This document shows positions 20,308 through 32,269 of a DNA stretch of 64,000 bases, piece after piece. This stretch comes from Mallotus nudiflorus (lineage: Eukaryota; Streptophyta; Magnoliopsida; Malpighiales; Euphorbiaceae). The position numbers and the translations under genes are program-made. The notes under the pieces were generated by a model. The model made no database searches. It saw nothing but the letters and a program-made list of their open reading frames with translations, and was not told where the DNA came from. Position 1 is the stretch's first letter, and the number at the start of each line of letters is the position of its first letter. The stretch spans positions 558,001-622,000 of the forward strand of contig CANTUR010000156.1 in NCBI GenBank assembly GCA_947683625.1. Reading direction: 5' to 3'.

Positions 20308-23300
20308 TGTAATATCCCGTGTTTTTTTTTTTAAATATTTTTACACTGTACCGGGATATACAGTGTCAATAATTTTTATGCATTATACGATATTTTTATG
20401 AGTTAATATGTATTTTAAACCTATTTTAATTACTGTGTCTTATATACAGTGTTTTACGTAAAATTTTCCCGGGACTTTCATTTTCGGGGAAATTTCCACG
20501 TAAACAATGTATTATTAATTATTTTAAATGTATTTACGGGTTTGCATGAGCTCATACATATTTTTAAATTATTAAATAAAGCCTGCGTGTGTATATTTAT
20601 TTAATTAAGGTTTATTATTACCCTAATATTTTATTATTTATTTATTATTATTTGATTATTTTATTTATTATTAAAATTTATTATTTTATTATTATTTATT
20701 TATTAATATTTAATTATTTTAATTTATTTTATTTTTTTTTTCTTTTTTTTCTTTTTTCTTTTTTTTTTCTTTTCCTTTTTCTTTCTTTTTCTTTTTCTTT
20801 TTCTTTCCTTTTCTTTCTTTTTCTTTTTCTTCTTCTTCTTCCTTTCTCTCCCGCGCCCGACGCCGACCACCATTTCCTCACCGCCGTTTCTCCCTCCTCC
20901 GGCCACCGTTTTCAACACCGCCGGTCTCTATCTTCTCCTTGAGCTCCGGTGATTGTGATTCTAGCTTTGGTTTGAGCTAAAATGGTCTAGAATTGCTTAG
21001 GTTTTGATTTGAAAATTTCGGCCTCTTTGGGTTTTCGATTTTTTTGAGCTTCGATTTGGATGATTCATGGAAAATTCCTTCACAAATGTTGTTCCTAGTA
21101 GCTTAATCTTCATGTATGAATTTTTACAGAATTTTTGGAGGTTGTTTGGATTTTTGGGTATGTTTGAATATTTTAATATTATTTTCTAATTTTCGGAAAT
21201 TAATTATTTAAATTATGAAATTGGAGTTTATGGTTGAATTAGGTGTTGAAATGAATTATAGGAATTTATTTGGAATTTTTATGAATTTCTAAGTATTTAT
21301 TTTTAATTATTGAAGTTTAGGTGATTTTGAAAAATTAGGTTAATTGTGTTTTAAATTGAATTGAATTGGTTAATTGAGTTTAAATGTTGATATTATTGAT
21401 AAATATGTTGAGAAAATTAATTTTGGATAATTGTGTGATTTTTGGTGAATTTTTGAAGTAATTTAGGTATATATATATATATAGGGGTATTTTGGTAATT
21501 TTACCCTAAATTGTCTAAAAATGTAATTTAATTGGTTTTAATATTTATTTAAGGTATAAAAATGATTTCTACAAAATATTTAGTATTTTTAACTAATTAA
21601 AACTATTTTCCGGGAATTATTTTCAATTATATATATAATATACGGTTTTTCTAATAAAATGAGTTTTAATCGATTTTTACAGTGTTTCAAGATTTATTAT
21701 GTAATTTCTACGTATGAAATGTATTTTTATGATTTAAGGATATTTTTGGTATATCTGGAATATATATTCTGTGTTTGTGGACCCCGGTCGACAGATTGTA
21801 GTCTGGAGTCCGACCGAGGGGTTGTGATTGATTGTGGTGTTTATTTTCGAAGTGTATTTTCTTTGCAGGGTCGGCTCTACTCTTTTGAGTAGAGAGATGT
21901 CCGTTTTACAGGGGAGGTTCTGCCGGATTTTCGGTAGAATTCTCGTAAAACGTGATATCCAGTCGAACCCTAATTCTGTTTCTGTATTTGAATACTCTAG
22001 ATTTAATTCTAGGATTTCTATTAGGTTTATTCTGATGTCGATTATTTATTTCTTGTTTAGTTGCGCCGAGACCGAGGGCTAGTGGACCAGGCCCGTCGGA
22101 CCTATCTCGTGGAGCGCATTAGGTGAGTTACTATATTATATATATATGCTTAGGATGCATGATTTAGAAAATGCATGTTTTATTTTGACTGAATATGCAT
22201 AAATAACATGATTTATATTCAAGTATATTTTTGGTATATAATAAATTATATACATGTTTTATTAATAAAATATATTTAAAATGTTTTTAAATATATTTTT
22301 AGTTTAATTCATGATTTGATTGGATTTATTTGACATATATATACTCAAAATATACCTGGTTTATGTTTGGTATATTTTCGGTATATATATGGTTTATATT
22401 GTTGTTTCATTTACATTCATGCATCATTTATTGTGAATGAATGTTTTATTATTTATTAATGAAGGATATCAATAGAACGTGCTACCTAGTGGGCAGCACT
22501 AGGACCGAGTACGTACCGGTACGCCTATAGTATTTAGGCTTTATTACTGACTATTTGTGGATATTGATTTGATATGATTATTGATATGTGAGATATGGTT
22601 TGGGGTGTGATTGCTGGAGCTCGGTTGACCAAGTGTCTCGGGGCCAATCACACTGGCAGTCAGACTGCTGGAGCTCGGTTGACTTAGTGTCTCGGGGCCA
22701 GTCTACTGTCCATATGGATTAAGTGGATATATTTGGAATCAGTGAGCCTGTATGGCTAGAGTGTTGTTTAACACTATTATCCTGAGGTTGCGATATTCTA
22801 GGGTTCTATATGATCCTTCATAAAAGTTGATTTTCAGACAAAATATATAAAATGATTTTTCTGCATCTGTATGAATTTGCCTGTATATATACATATTACT
22901 CAGATACTATTGACTGTATGCATTATCACTTAGTGTGTATGTATATATATTATAGTAATTCACTCAGTGAGGTCTGACTCCCCTCCGTTGACTATTTTTC
23001 AGGAGAGTCAACTTCCTCAGACCTCAGTAGCAGGTCGATACGCCGGATTTCTTCCGCCCCGGCTTCTTTATGTAAATTGTATACTTGAGTCTTATTTATT
23101 CTATCTAGACACTGCAGTAGTTGTGAATTAAAGTATTTGTTTTAAAGAGATGTATTATAGTAAAACTGGATTTGTATTAAAGATTATACATTTATGAGAT
23201 TATATATGTGGTGTAATGAGTTTTGAATTGAATCCAGTTGATATGGATGATATTGTAATATTTATGATTTTTATTTTCCGCTGCATATTATATTTTTATT

Positions 23301-23406
23301 GTTATTATTGCATATTTATTTTATTTTTAGGCTTGCTACGGGTTCCGGATTCGAAAGAATTCCCGTTCCCTAGCGCCGGTCATGGCCCCTGTTTTGGGTC
23401 GTGACA
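20308..23406 (+). repeat. 3' LTR of the intact element
   Basis: Nearly identical to 12196-15296. An 8-base deletion near 20675, length changes in the CT and AT runs, and 14 substitutions by eye. Thirteen of the 14 fall in the first 1.3 kb; from about 21612 to 23364 I see no difference from the 5' LTR. Confidence 0.93.
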
Positions 23407-23411
23407 CATAC
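23407..23411 (+). repeat. Target-site duplication CATAC (right)
   Basis: Perfect match to 12191-12195. Confidence 0.95.
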
Positions 23412-25423
23412 AATAATGATGCATGATATCATTATAAATAACATTATACCATATATATACTAAAAATATACCTAAAATAAACTAAGTATATTTCAAGTAT
23501 ATATACGTAAAATCAATTCAAATAAATCATGGAATATATCAAATTAAATCAATAATATAATTTAAAAGAAATATAGATTTAACTAAAAAGGAAAACATGC
23601 ATTTATTTCATAATATTTTGAAAATATATTGAAAATATACCTAGCATATACTTAAGCATTTATTAAGTCATTTATGCATAAATCATACAATTAAAACATA
23701 TATTTCTACAACATGCAACCTAAATACACGCATAAATAAAATAACAACTCACAGTTGTGCGCTCCTCGAGATGGGTCCGATGGGCCTGATCCACTAGGCC
23801 TCGGTCTCGGCGCAACTAATAATAAAAATAACAATACAAAATTAGAATAAATCGTACTTAACTTCTAGAAACTTTATCTAGGATTACTAACACAGATAGA
23901 CAATAGGAATTAGACCCAATGTCACGTTTTTTGAGAATTCTATTGAAAATTTCATAGATTCTTCTCTGTAAAATGGACATCTTTCTAGTTAAAAAGTGGA
24001 GTCAGTCCTGCAAGAAAAGTACACCTTAAAACAGAATTCACGCAACTCCTCGGTCGGGATCCCAAATTATAATTTCTCCTAACCAAGGTCCACAATTCAC
24101 CACAAAATACAATAAAATATATTAAAATTCAATAAATACCAAAAATACCCTTTAAGTACCAAAATATAACAATTTGAGTATTAAAACACTAAAAGTAATT
24201 ATTTTTCTAAAAATTACTTAAAAACCCGAATTAATAATGTAATATAATTAAAAATTGACTTTCTCGATAATTCCACAAATATTAATAAAAATTCATTTTA
24301 TAAATCTAAATTACTTAATTAGTCCAAAAACATATTAAAAATTACTAAAAATCCATTTATTTACAAAAATAGTATATTATATATAATTTGAAAATAATTT
24401 TTGAAAAATAGTATTAATAGTTAAAATTAGTAATTAATTCATAAAAATCATTTTTATACCTCAAATAATTATTAAAACCAATTAAATTTAATATTTAACC
24501 AAAATCATCACCAAATTACCAAAATACCCCTAATATACAAAATTACACATAAAATACTAATAATATTAAAAAATTCAATAAAAATTATATAATTTCACAA
24601 AAATTATTTTCTCAACATATTATTCACTAAAATCAACAAATATACTTAATTAACCAATAATTACTAACAAAATATATATTTAACCTATATTTTCAAAAAT
24701 AACATAAACTAAAAATAATTATAAAAATCACACAAAATACACAAAAATTATAAATTAAATTCTAAAATTAATATTAACCACCAAAAATACCAAAAACCAC
24801 AATTTCATAATTTATTTAATTAATTTATGAAAATAATAAAATAATAATAAAAAATTAACAAAAATCAAAATAATTCCAAAAAAATTACACAAAAATTCTA
24901 GGATGTAGATTAAGCTAAGGGAAACAACATTTGTTAAGACACTTCTCATAAATCACAAGAAATCAAGCTCAGAAAAATGGAAAAACCCTAGGCGGCCGAA
25001 ACTCAAAATTGATCACCATCAAAATCTAGGCCAAACCAAGTGAAATAAAGCTTAGAAACACACTCACCGGTGCTCAAGGAAGGGAAAGAGACCGGCGGTG
25101 TCGAAGGAGGTGGCCGGAATCGTGATGAACGGAGATGGCTAAAGTTTCGGATTTCTCGACCTCCACAACTCCAAATAACGTCAGAGAAGATGGAGGAAGA
25201 AGGTGGAGCTGGATGTCTGGTGGCGGAGGGCACAGAGGCACACTGACGGTCGGAGATCGGACAGACAGCGAGGGAGGGGGAGGGTGATCGGGGAAGATGA
25301 GAAAATAGGGAGGTGTTTTTTGTGTTTATATATATATAAATTTATATTAAAAATTAATAAACTATATATTATAATATATATTATTATATTAAACAATATT
25401 TACACACCACAAATTTAATTACA

Positions 25424-25527
<104 letters not shown>

Positions 25528-26717
25528 CACATAAAACAATAATGCATAAAATAATATGATTTAATAAAGTAAAATAACATTAAAATAAAATACACTAAGT
25601 TAAATATTATTTAAAATAAGATATATATATTACACAAATAAATTATCCCAAACCAATCTTAAAATAAATATATATAAAAACCCCAATTAACATAAAATAA
25701 TAATAATATAACTCAAAATCGATAAATAATCAAATACTGTTTGAAATTTTTAACATTGCATATCCTATTTTATATTAAAATAATTTAAAAACTCGGGTTA
25801 TAACATTTAATTGATTTTGTTTGGTTAATTCTGTGTTGTTTGTTAATTATTTGTTAGTTGTTTGTTAGTTATTATGTTTATTTTAATTTTTAGTTAATTA
25901 ATATAATTTTTGTTTAATTTATTTTAATTATTTGGTTAATTTTTGAGTTGATCTATATGTACTTAGTTGATTTTAAATTATTTTAGTTAATTTTAATTAT
26001 CGGTATTTTTAAATATTTTAATAATATAAATTGTAATTTTTGTCAATTGTGTTAATTAATTATTTTTGGTTGGAAATTTGAGTAATTAGTGTTAGTATAT
26101 TAAGTTAGTAATTTTTGTGTTAATAAAATTATTTTTACTAAATTAATATTATTTTGAGGAACTATTATATTTTTGTGAATATTGAAATTTTGGAGTAATT
26201 ACGTAATTTGGTTGAAAATATAGTTAAATTATATTTTAAATGATTTTAGAATTTTATAGAGTATTAGATTAATTTTTATAAATTAATTACTATTTTTAAC
26301 TAATTAATTCTAATTTTTGAAAATTATATTCAATATTAAATTATTTATTATTTTTGTGATTAAATGGGTTTTTAATTAATTTTATAATATATTTAAGCTA
26401 TTTAAATAATTAAATGTGAATTTGACTATTTTGTGATGAATAATTGTAAAATTGGATTTTATTAATATTATATAAATTATTGGGATTTTATTATCTAATT
26501 TGGAAAAATAATTAGTTTTAATGTTTTATTATTTAAATAAATTAAATTGTGGCATTTTGGGTATTTTATGGATTTTTTAATGATTTTAAATATTTTTTAT
26601 TAAATTATTTATTTTTGGTGGATTGTGAACCTTGGTTGGGGATTTAAGTAGGTCAGAGTCCGAACCTGAGGTGTTGAGCTTGTGTGAATTTAGAAGTGTA
26701 TTTGCTTGCAGGATTGA

Positions 26718-26791
26718 CTCTACTTCGGTAGAGGGATGTCCATTTTACAGAGGAGATTCTGTCGAATTTTCGATAGATTTCTCGTAAAATG
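26718..26791 (+). other. Stem-loops of the outer LTR, covarying copy
   Basis: CTCTAC, loop TTCG, GTAGAG (26718-26733), then CATTTTAC (26741-26748) paired with GTAAAATG (26784-26791) around TTCTGTCG and CGATAGA. Same layout and length as 13765-13842 but with paired base changes. Confidence 0.7.
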
Positions 26792-27240
26792 TAACATCGA
26801 GTCAATCCTAATTTTTGAATTCTGAGTCGAGTCTTCCTTAGAAATTCTAGAAGTTAGGATTTCTGTTTTCTGATTGTTGTTTCATTTTCTATCTTTTAGC
26901 CGCCTCTCAAGTCGCGTCTACCAGTTGAGGTCAGACACAACGTATTAGAGGAGCGCCTTCATCTTATAAGTTAATATTTGATTTGAGTGTCGGGTCTTTC
27001 AATTTAAATCATATTAATTTTGATGAATTATATATTTATGAGATTCTAGTTGCTACTTTTAAATAATGATGCATGATTTAAATTATAGTTGGTTTACTTT
27101 ATTTTCATTTATTGTAATTTTTCTTATTTTATTTATTTTTATTTATATTAAATAAACTACGGTAGAATGAGCTACCTGATGAGTTTTATCAGAACCGTGT
27201 GCGCACCGGTAAAATATTTTATTATATTGATTATATTACT

Positions 27241-27505
27241 AGGGCCGATGGTTTGGTAATGCTTTGCTTTCGGATATCGCCAGTAATATAATATTTGATT
27301 ATTTAATAAATACTGAGGCTGAAGGTTTGATGATGTTTTGCTCTCGGACACTGCCAATATAGTTGGATTAATATTTATTAAATCATTGGGGTCGATAATC
27401 TGGTGATGCTTTGCTCTTGGACACCACCAGTGATATTAGATTAAGTGATGTGATTGCGGCCGTGCATCCTGGTGATGCTTTGCTCCCGGGATCCGGCAAT
27501 CTTGG
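27241..27505 (+). repeat. Four-copy ~72-bp tandem repeat in the outer LTR
   Basis: The core TGGTGATGCTTTGCTC followed by CGGACACCGCCAGT recurs at about 27241, 27314, 27388 and 27456. It occupies the slot downstream of the CCTGATG hairpin where the intact element has its unrelated pair of 54-bp repeats. Confidence 0.75.
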
Positions 27506-28166
27506 ATCTAAGTGAGCCGATTGACTATTAAAATTGAGAACTCAGATTCTACCTAGTTTTTATACTGAGATGTTTTAAAAAGACATTTAAATAGTTATTT
27601 CTTTCCTTTTGAAAAATGAAATTTCTATATGTATATGAAATGAATTGAATAAATTATAAATATATTATTTTCATAAAAACTTATTTTAAAGGAGATTTTT
27701 AAACCGTATTCATTTCTTTTATTGGCTTACTCAGTGAGGTATGATTCCCCTCAATTTATTTTTTTCAGGAGTTTTAGAGTTTTCTATTAGGCCTACTTCC
27801 CTACACCGTGTAGCTTCTTCACCATCTATCTTATATAGGTCCATATAGTTGTATTTGTATTAGTTTCCGTGTACCGTAATAGAGAACTGTATAACTGCAT
27901 ATTTTAAATTTGGATATTATGTATTGAGATTTATGTACTGAGATACTATTTTATATAACTGATGATGTTTATTTATTTTATGCACTATGATGTTATGGTT
28001 TAATTAAACTGAGAAGTGCATTATGATTTAATTATTTTATTGTGAGATTTTAAAGTGAAATATTCCACGTTTTTCTTTTAAGGCTTATTACGAGTGTTGG
28101 TGGCTTTATGTTTTCCCATTCTCTAATACTAATTACATGTCCCTGGGTTTGGGTCGTGACAACAAT

Positions 28167-28833
28167 GACATTATATATTCTAATTTTTCAATGAACAAAC
28201 CCAACAATAAAAAGAATTATTATACTACTAAAGAAAGGTTGCTGGCATTAAAAAAAGGTGAATATCTCATTATTATTATGTTTTGCATGCCCTTGTAACA
28301 AAAAAATTTTATATATGTGTTTATACTTCAAATTTTTAAGAGAATAATTTGTTGGTATTTCATTATCCATGACCTAAAGTTCAGCGATATGTATTTCAAA
28401 TTTTTTTTTTTAAAAAGTTTGTAGTGTTAAATTGTAGATAACTTAATGCATATACTTAATTAAACTTAATATATATCTTTAAGAGTAAAAATTGTTAGAT
28501 AATCAATCATGTGAACATATACAATAATGTTTCCTAAACATCAACATATGATAAATTGTCCTTAATATGATAATCAATCATATGAACAAATACAATTAAC
28601 AAAATTTTAATAATAAAAATATTTTTAGTATTTAATTGATTGATGGAGTTACTTAATACCAATAATCCTTTTTTTTTTCTTTTTTTTCGAAAATGATGGC
28701 TTAACACCAACATTTTTTTTTTTAAGATTATGGGAGCAACCTTTGTGATTATTTTGTTTGTTTGTTGAAAAATTAGGGTATACAGTATTCTATTATATTT
28801 ATAACTTTGTTTGTTTGTTTAATTATTGTGTCT
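28167..28833. other. AT-rich unassigned DNA between nest and right inverted arm
   Basis: No gene or recognised repeat. It has T and A runs and short TTTG repeats. Together with 10363-10404 it would form the middle of the element defined by the inverted arms. Confidence 0.4.
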
Positions 28834-28960
28834 TTTTTATTTATATGAGAGATTTTAAAAAAGTCAAATTATTTTATTTTTATTAATTAGTGATAGCTTA
28901 AAAAGTTGACACATCATTAGGGAGAAGGAATTCCTACTCCCATGGGTTGTATAAAAAAAT

Positions 28961-28961
<1 letters not shown>
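28834..28961 (-). repeat. Right arm of the inverted repeat flanking the LTR nest
   Basis: Inverted match to 10235-10362. It also contains an internal near-palindrome, GGAGAAGGAATTCCTACTCC. A (TA)n run (28968-29005) follows, so a TA-type target site cannot be checked. Confidence 0.7.
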
Positions 28962-29006
<45 letters not shown>

Positions 29007-29134
29007 GTGAAGGGGGGACAAACAAAATTATGATAAAGTCTTTATTTATTATTATATAAAAATTGAATAATTTAGTTATTTATCAATAAAAGTAAAATTA
29101 ATTAATTAATATATACTATTAATTTGATAGAAAG

Positions 29135-29530
29135 TCTATTTCCTATTTTAATTAAGTTAATTTTTATTTTATCTCTAATACAAAATTAAATTAACTAAAA
29201 TATAATTATAATACGTATATTTCCTATTTTATTTAGGTTAATTTCTATTTATCTCTAACAAAAATTATAATTTAATTGAAAGTATATATTTATTCTAGTT
29301 AGGTTAACTCCTATTTTATCTAAAAAAATTAATTTAATTAAAATATAATTGAAAGGATGCTTCCTATTTAAATTAGTTTAATTTATATTTTATTTTTAAA
29401 AATTTAATTTAATTAAATTAATTAAAATATAATTCTAATTTAATTGAAAGTTTATTTTCTATTCTAATTAGGTTAACTTCTATTTTATTTCTAATAAAAA
29501 TAAAATTAATTAACATATAATTCTATTTTA
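29135..29530 (+). repeat. AT-rich tandem repeat, about 70-90 bp units
   Basis: Five degenerate copies of TTTCCTATTTTAATTAGGTTAA(C/T)T then TCTATTTTATCTCTAATAAAA begin near 29138, 29220, 29290, 29362 and 29455. The unit recurs once at 30112 within a larger duplication. Confidence 0.6.
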
Positions 29531-29957
29531 TCTGTAATAAAATAAAATAAATTAATTTTATTGATAATTTTATAATAATAATAAATATATAATTAATTAA
29601 TTAATAATATTTTTTAAATATAATTTTTATTATTTTAAAATTTTTATTAAGAATTAACTAATAATTTTTATTATCTTATTATAACATAATATTTTTTTAT
29701 ATTGAAATTGGAAGTTAAGAAAAATTAATTATAAGAAATATTGAAGTAATATCATATAATTATTTAAATAAATATTTATAAAAATTGTAATGAATTATAA
29801 CTATATTATGTTAATATGAAATTGTTATATAAATAAATAACATTGTTATTATAAATTTTTCAAATTACAATGAATTATAATTATATTAAGTTAATATAAA
29901 ATTTTTATATAAATAAATAACACTTGTATCATTTTTAAAACTTTTATTTAATTGAAT

Positions 29958-29996
<39 letters not shown>

Positions 29997-30462
29997 AATA
30001 ATAATAATAATAAAATATCAAAGTATATGTTTAATAGTTTACAAATAAGTTTTCACTCATTATTATATAAAAATTTGGATAATTTAGTCATATATTAATA
30101 AAAGTAAAATTAAATTAGGTTAACTTCTATTTTATCTCTAATAAAAATAAAATTAATTAACATATAATTCTATTTTACCTATAAAAAATTAAATTAATTA
30201 ATTTTATTGATAATTTTATAATAATAATAATAAATTTATAATAAATTAATTAATATTATTTTTTAATTTTTAAATATAACTTTTATTATTTTTAAATTTT
30301 TTATTAATAAATAACTAGTAATTTTTTTATCTTATTATGACATAATATTTTTATATTGAAATTAAGTGTTAATAAAAAATAGTTATAAGAATATTGAAGT
30401 AATATCATATAATTATTTAAATAAATATTTATGAAAATTGTAATGAATTATAACTATATTAT
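29459..30462 (+). repeat. 350-bp direct duplication, ~650 bp apart
   Basis: 29459-29812 and 30111-30462 share AGGTTAACTTCTATTTTAT, AATTAACATATAATTCTATT, TTATTGATAATTTTATAATA and ATTGAAGTAATATCATATAA in the same order. The first copy is uninterrupted past 29812; the second is interrupted by the inverted-repeat element at 30467. Confidence 0.75.
29956..30013 (+). repeat. (CAA)n(TAA)n microsatellite
   Basis: About 12 CAA units followed by about seven TAA units. Confidence 0.95.
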
Positions 30463-30466
30463 TTTA

Positions 30467-31216
30467 AGGGAGAATTGTAATTTGCCTCTTGTATTTTGAC
30501 CTATTACACTATTTCATCTATGACATTTGAAAAAATATTTATTAATCCCTAACATTTGTAAAATTGTATATTATTTCATTCATAAAGAAGGATTAATGAG
30601 TGTTAACTATCACAAATGTCAAACATGAATAAGGGTGTATTTACTTATAGACAATTATTTTCTATTTTCATTTTTCAATTTTCAAAGAAAATAAAAACTT
30701 TTCATTTTCATAGAAAATTTGTAAAACATGTTTACTTATTAGAAATTGAAAATTATTTTTCATTTTTTGAAAACAAAAACTGTGTTTACTTATTTTTCAA
30801 GTTATGAAGATAATAATACGTATTAAAGTAAAGTGATAATTTAGGATTTGAAAAGTGGAATTTATTTTATTTTTTAATACTAAAATAAATAACAAATAAT
30901 GAATAAAAAAAGCCATAATGAAAACACAGTGTTTTCACTTTATATTTTTAATGAGGAAAATTTTTGAAAGTAACAAAAACTTGTTTTACATTTTTCTCTT
31001 AAAATTGTAAAAACGGTGAAAATAATTTTCAAGTGAAATTTTTTTGGAAACACTCAAAGTAAACACAAAATTCTATTTTCTATTTTCATTTTGAAATATT
31101 TTTTAAAAAACTAAAATAGTTTTTTATAAGTAAACATACTCTAAATATTTTTTTAAATATCAGTGATAAAATAGTATAATAGAAAAAAATATGGGAGATA
31201 AATAACAATTTTCCCT
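30467..31216. mobile_element. 750-bp inverted-repeat (MITE-like) element
   Basis: The ends are inverted repeats of about 75 bases: AGGGAGAATTGTAATTTGCC at left, and the complement of CAATTTTCCCT at right, both continuing to ATATTTA. TA flanks each end. The uninterrupted duplicate at 29789-29850 shows the sequence before insertion. An inner pair, GTGTATTTACTTATA (30636) and TATAAGTAAACATAC (about 31124), suggests a second element inside it. There is no transposase; the short open frame at 30616-30807 has no family signature. Confidence 0.7.
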
Positions 31217-31263
31217 TATGTTAATATGAAATTGTAATACAAATAAACAACATTGTTATTATT

Positions 31264-31290
<27 letters not shown>

Positions 31291-31295
<5 letters not shown>

Positions 31296-32160
31296 GTTTG
31301 ATTAAAAAATTTAGGTCACGAACAAGATTTTAGTTTTTCCTGACACCTTCCTTTGTGCAGACAGCATAAAAAATAACTATATATGAGATAATATTTTTAA
31401 TTCGTGCAGTTGCCTCCCAATTTGTTAGGCTTATGGCCAAACGAAACTTTCTAAAACCTTCGAAAAGAAAACATAACACTTTGGTTCCTCAGAATATGAC
31501 GTTTTTAGTCATCCAGTAGCCCAGCTGATAATTTCTTGGAATATTACTATATTGATAAAATAAAAATTGACGTTGGTTTTTATGCATTTCATGTCTACTT
31601 GTCCAAAAATTTTATAATAATTCTGGTCTTGATGATTTAGAAGGCAAGTCAATAATATCAAGTTATTTAGGTTTAGTTATATATAATTTTTTTTTTGTCT
31701 AAATATGAGATGTCATGAGAGGGTCCTAACTGTGTAAAATGTCTTTAAACTCATATCACACCCAAACTAATTTCTCTTAATACGGGACGGACATCGAAAA
31801 ACAGTAAAAGTCTACCTCAAAAATTTTAATATAATTGCATACTCAAAGTTCGAATCTAATACATTAGGTTAAACTGGAAAAATTTCTCACTAACTCATTC
31901 ATACTTGCTTGGGTTATAGGTTTTAACTTTCATCACTTTAATTATATACCGAATTTGTTGACGAGGGAGTAATAAAGTGATAATTACTCTTTAAGGATAA
32001 CTTAAAGTGTATGATTCAATTACTAACGTCGTTATTTAAAGTCATTAATTTAAAAGGGATAATTGTTCTTATTATACGATTCATTGATGTTTAAATCATT
32101 TAATAAAAAAATATTAAACCTTTATTATTACGACCTTTGGACTCATTAAAAGTAAGAATT
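31291..32160. other. Intergenic DNA upstream of the lectin receptor kinase
   Basis: No gene, strong repeat or LTR recognised. It is likely to contain the distal promoter of the gene at 32270. Confidence 0.5.
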
Positions 32161-32175
32161 ACTAGATCATGTCTC

Positions 32176-32183
32176 TATATAAA
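32176..32183 (+). promoter_or_regulatory. TATA box of the lectin receptor kinase gene
   Basis: TATATAAA in a CTC-TATATAAA-CGG context, 87 bases before the ATG. A start of transcription near 32210 would give a 5' leader of about 60 bases. Confidence 0.65.
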
Positions 32184-32269
32184 CGGTCACCACTAACCAA
32201 GCTACATGTTAACACAGTTAACATCTTTAATATTCTAGCTCTGAGCTAGATAGTTTCCATCTTCTCGAT

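Larger units (their letters stand above)
12196..23406 (+). mobile_element. Complete Tekay/Del-type chromovirus (Ty3/gypsy), 11.2 kb
   Basis: All parts of a Ty3/gypsy element are present: LTRs of 3101 and 3099 bases, a TGGTATCAGAGC primer-binding site for initiator Met tRNA, gag with zinc knuckle, protease, RT, RNase H, integrase with a C-terminal chromodomain, a polypurine tract and a perfect 5-bp TSD (CATAC). Domain order PR-RT-RH-INT-chromodomain and LTRs over 3 kb point to the Tekay/Del lineage. By eye the LTRs differ at 14 substitutions plus a few length changes in low-complexity runs (about 0.45%), so insertion was recent. Six in-frame stops make this copy non-autonomous now. Confidence 0.95.
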
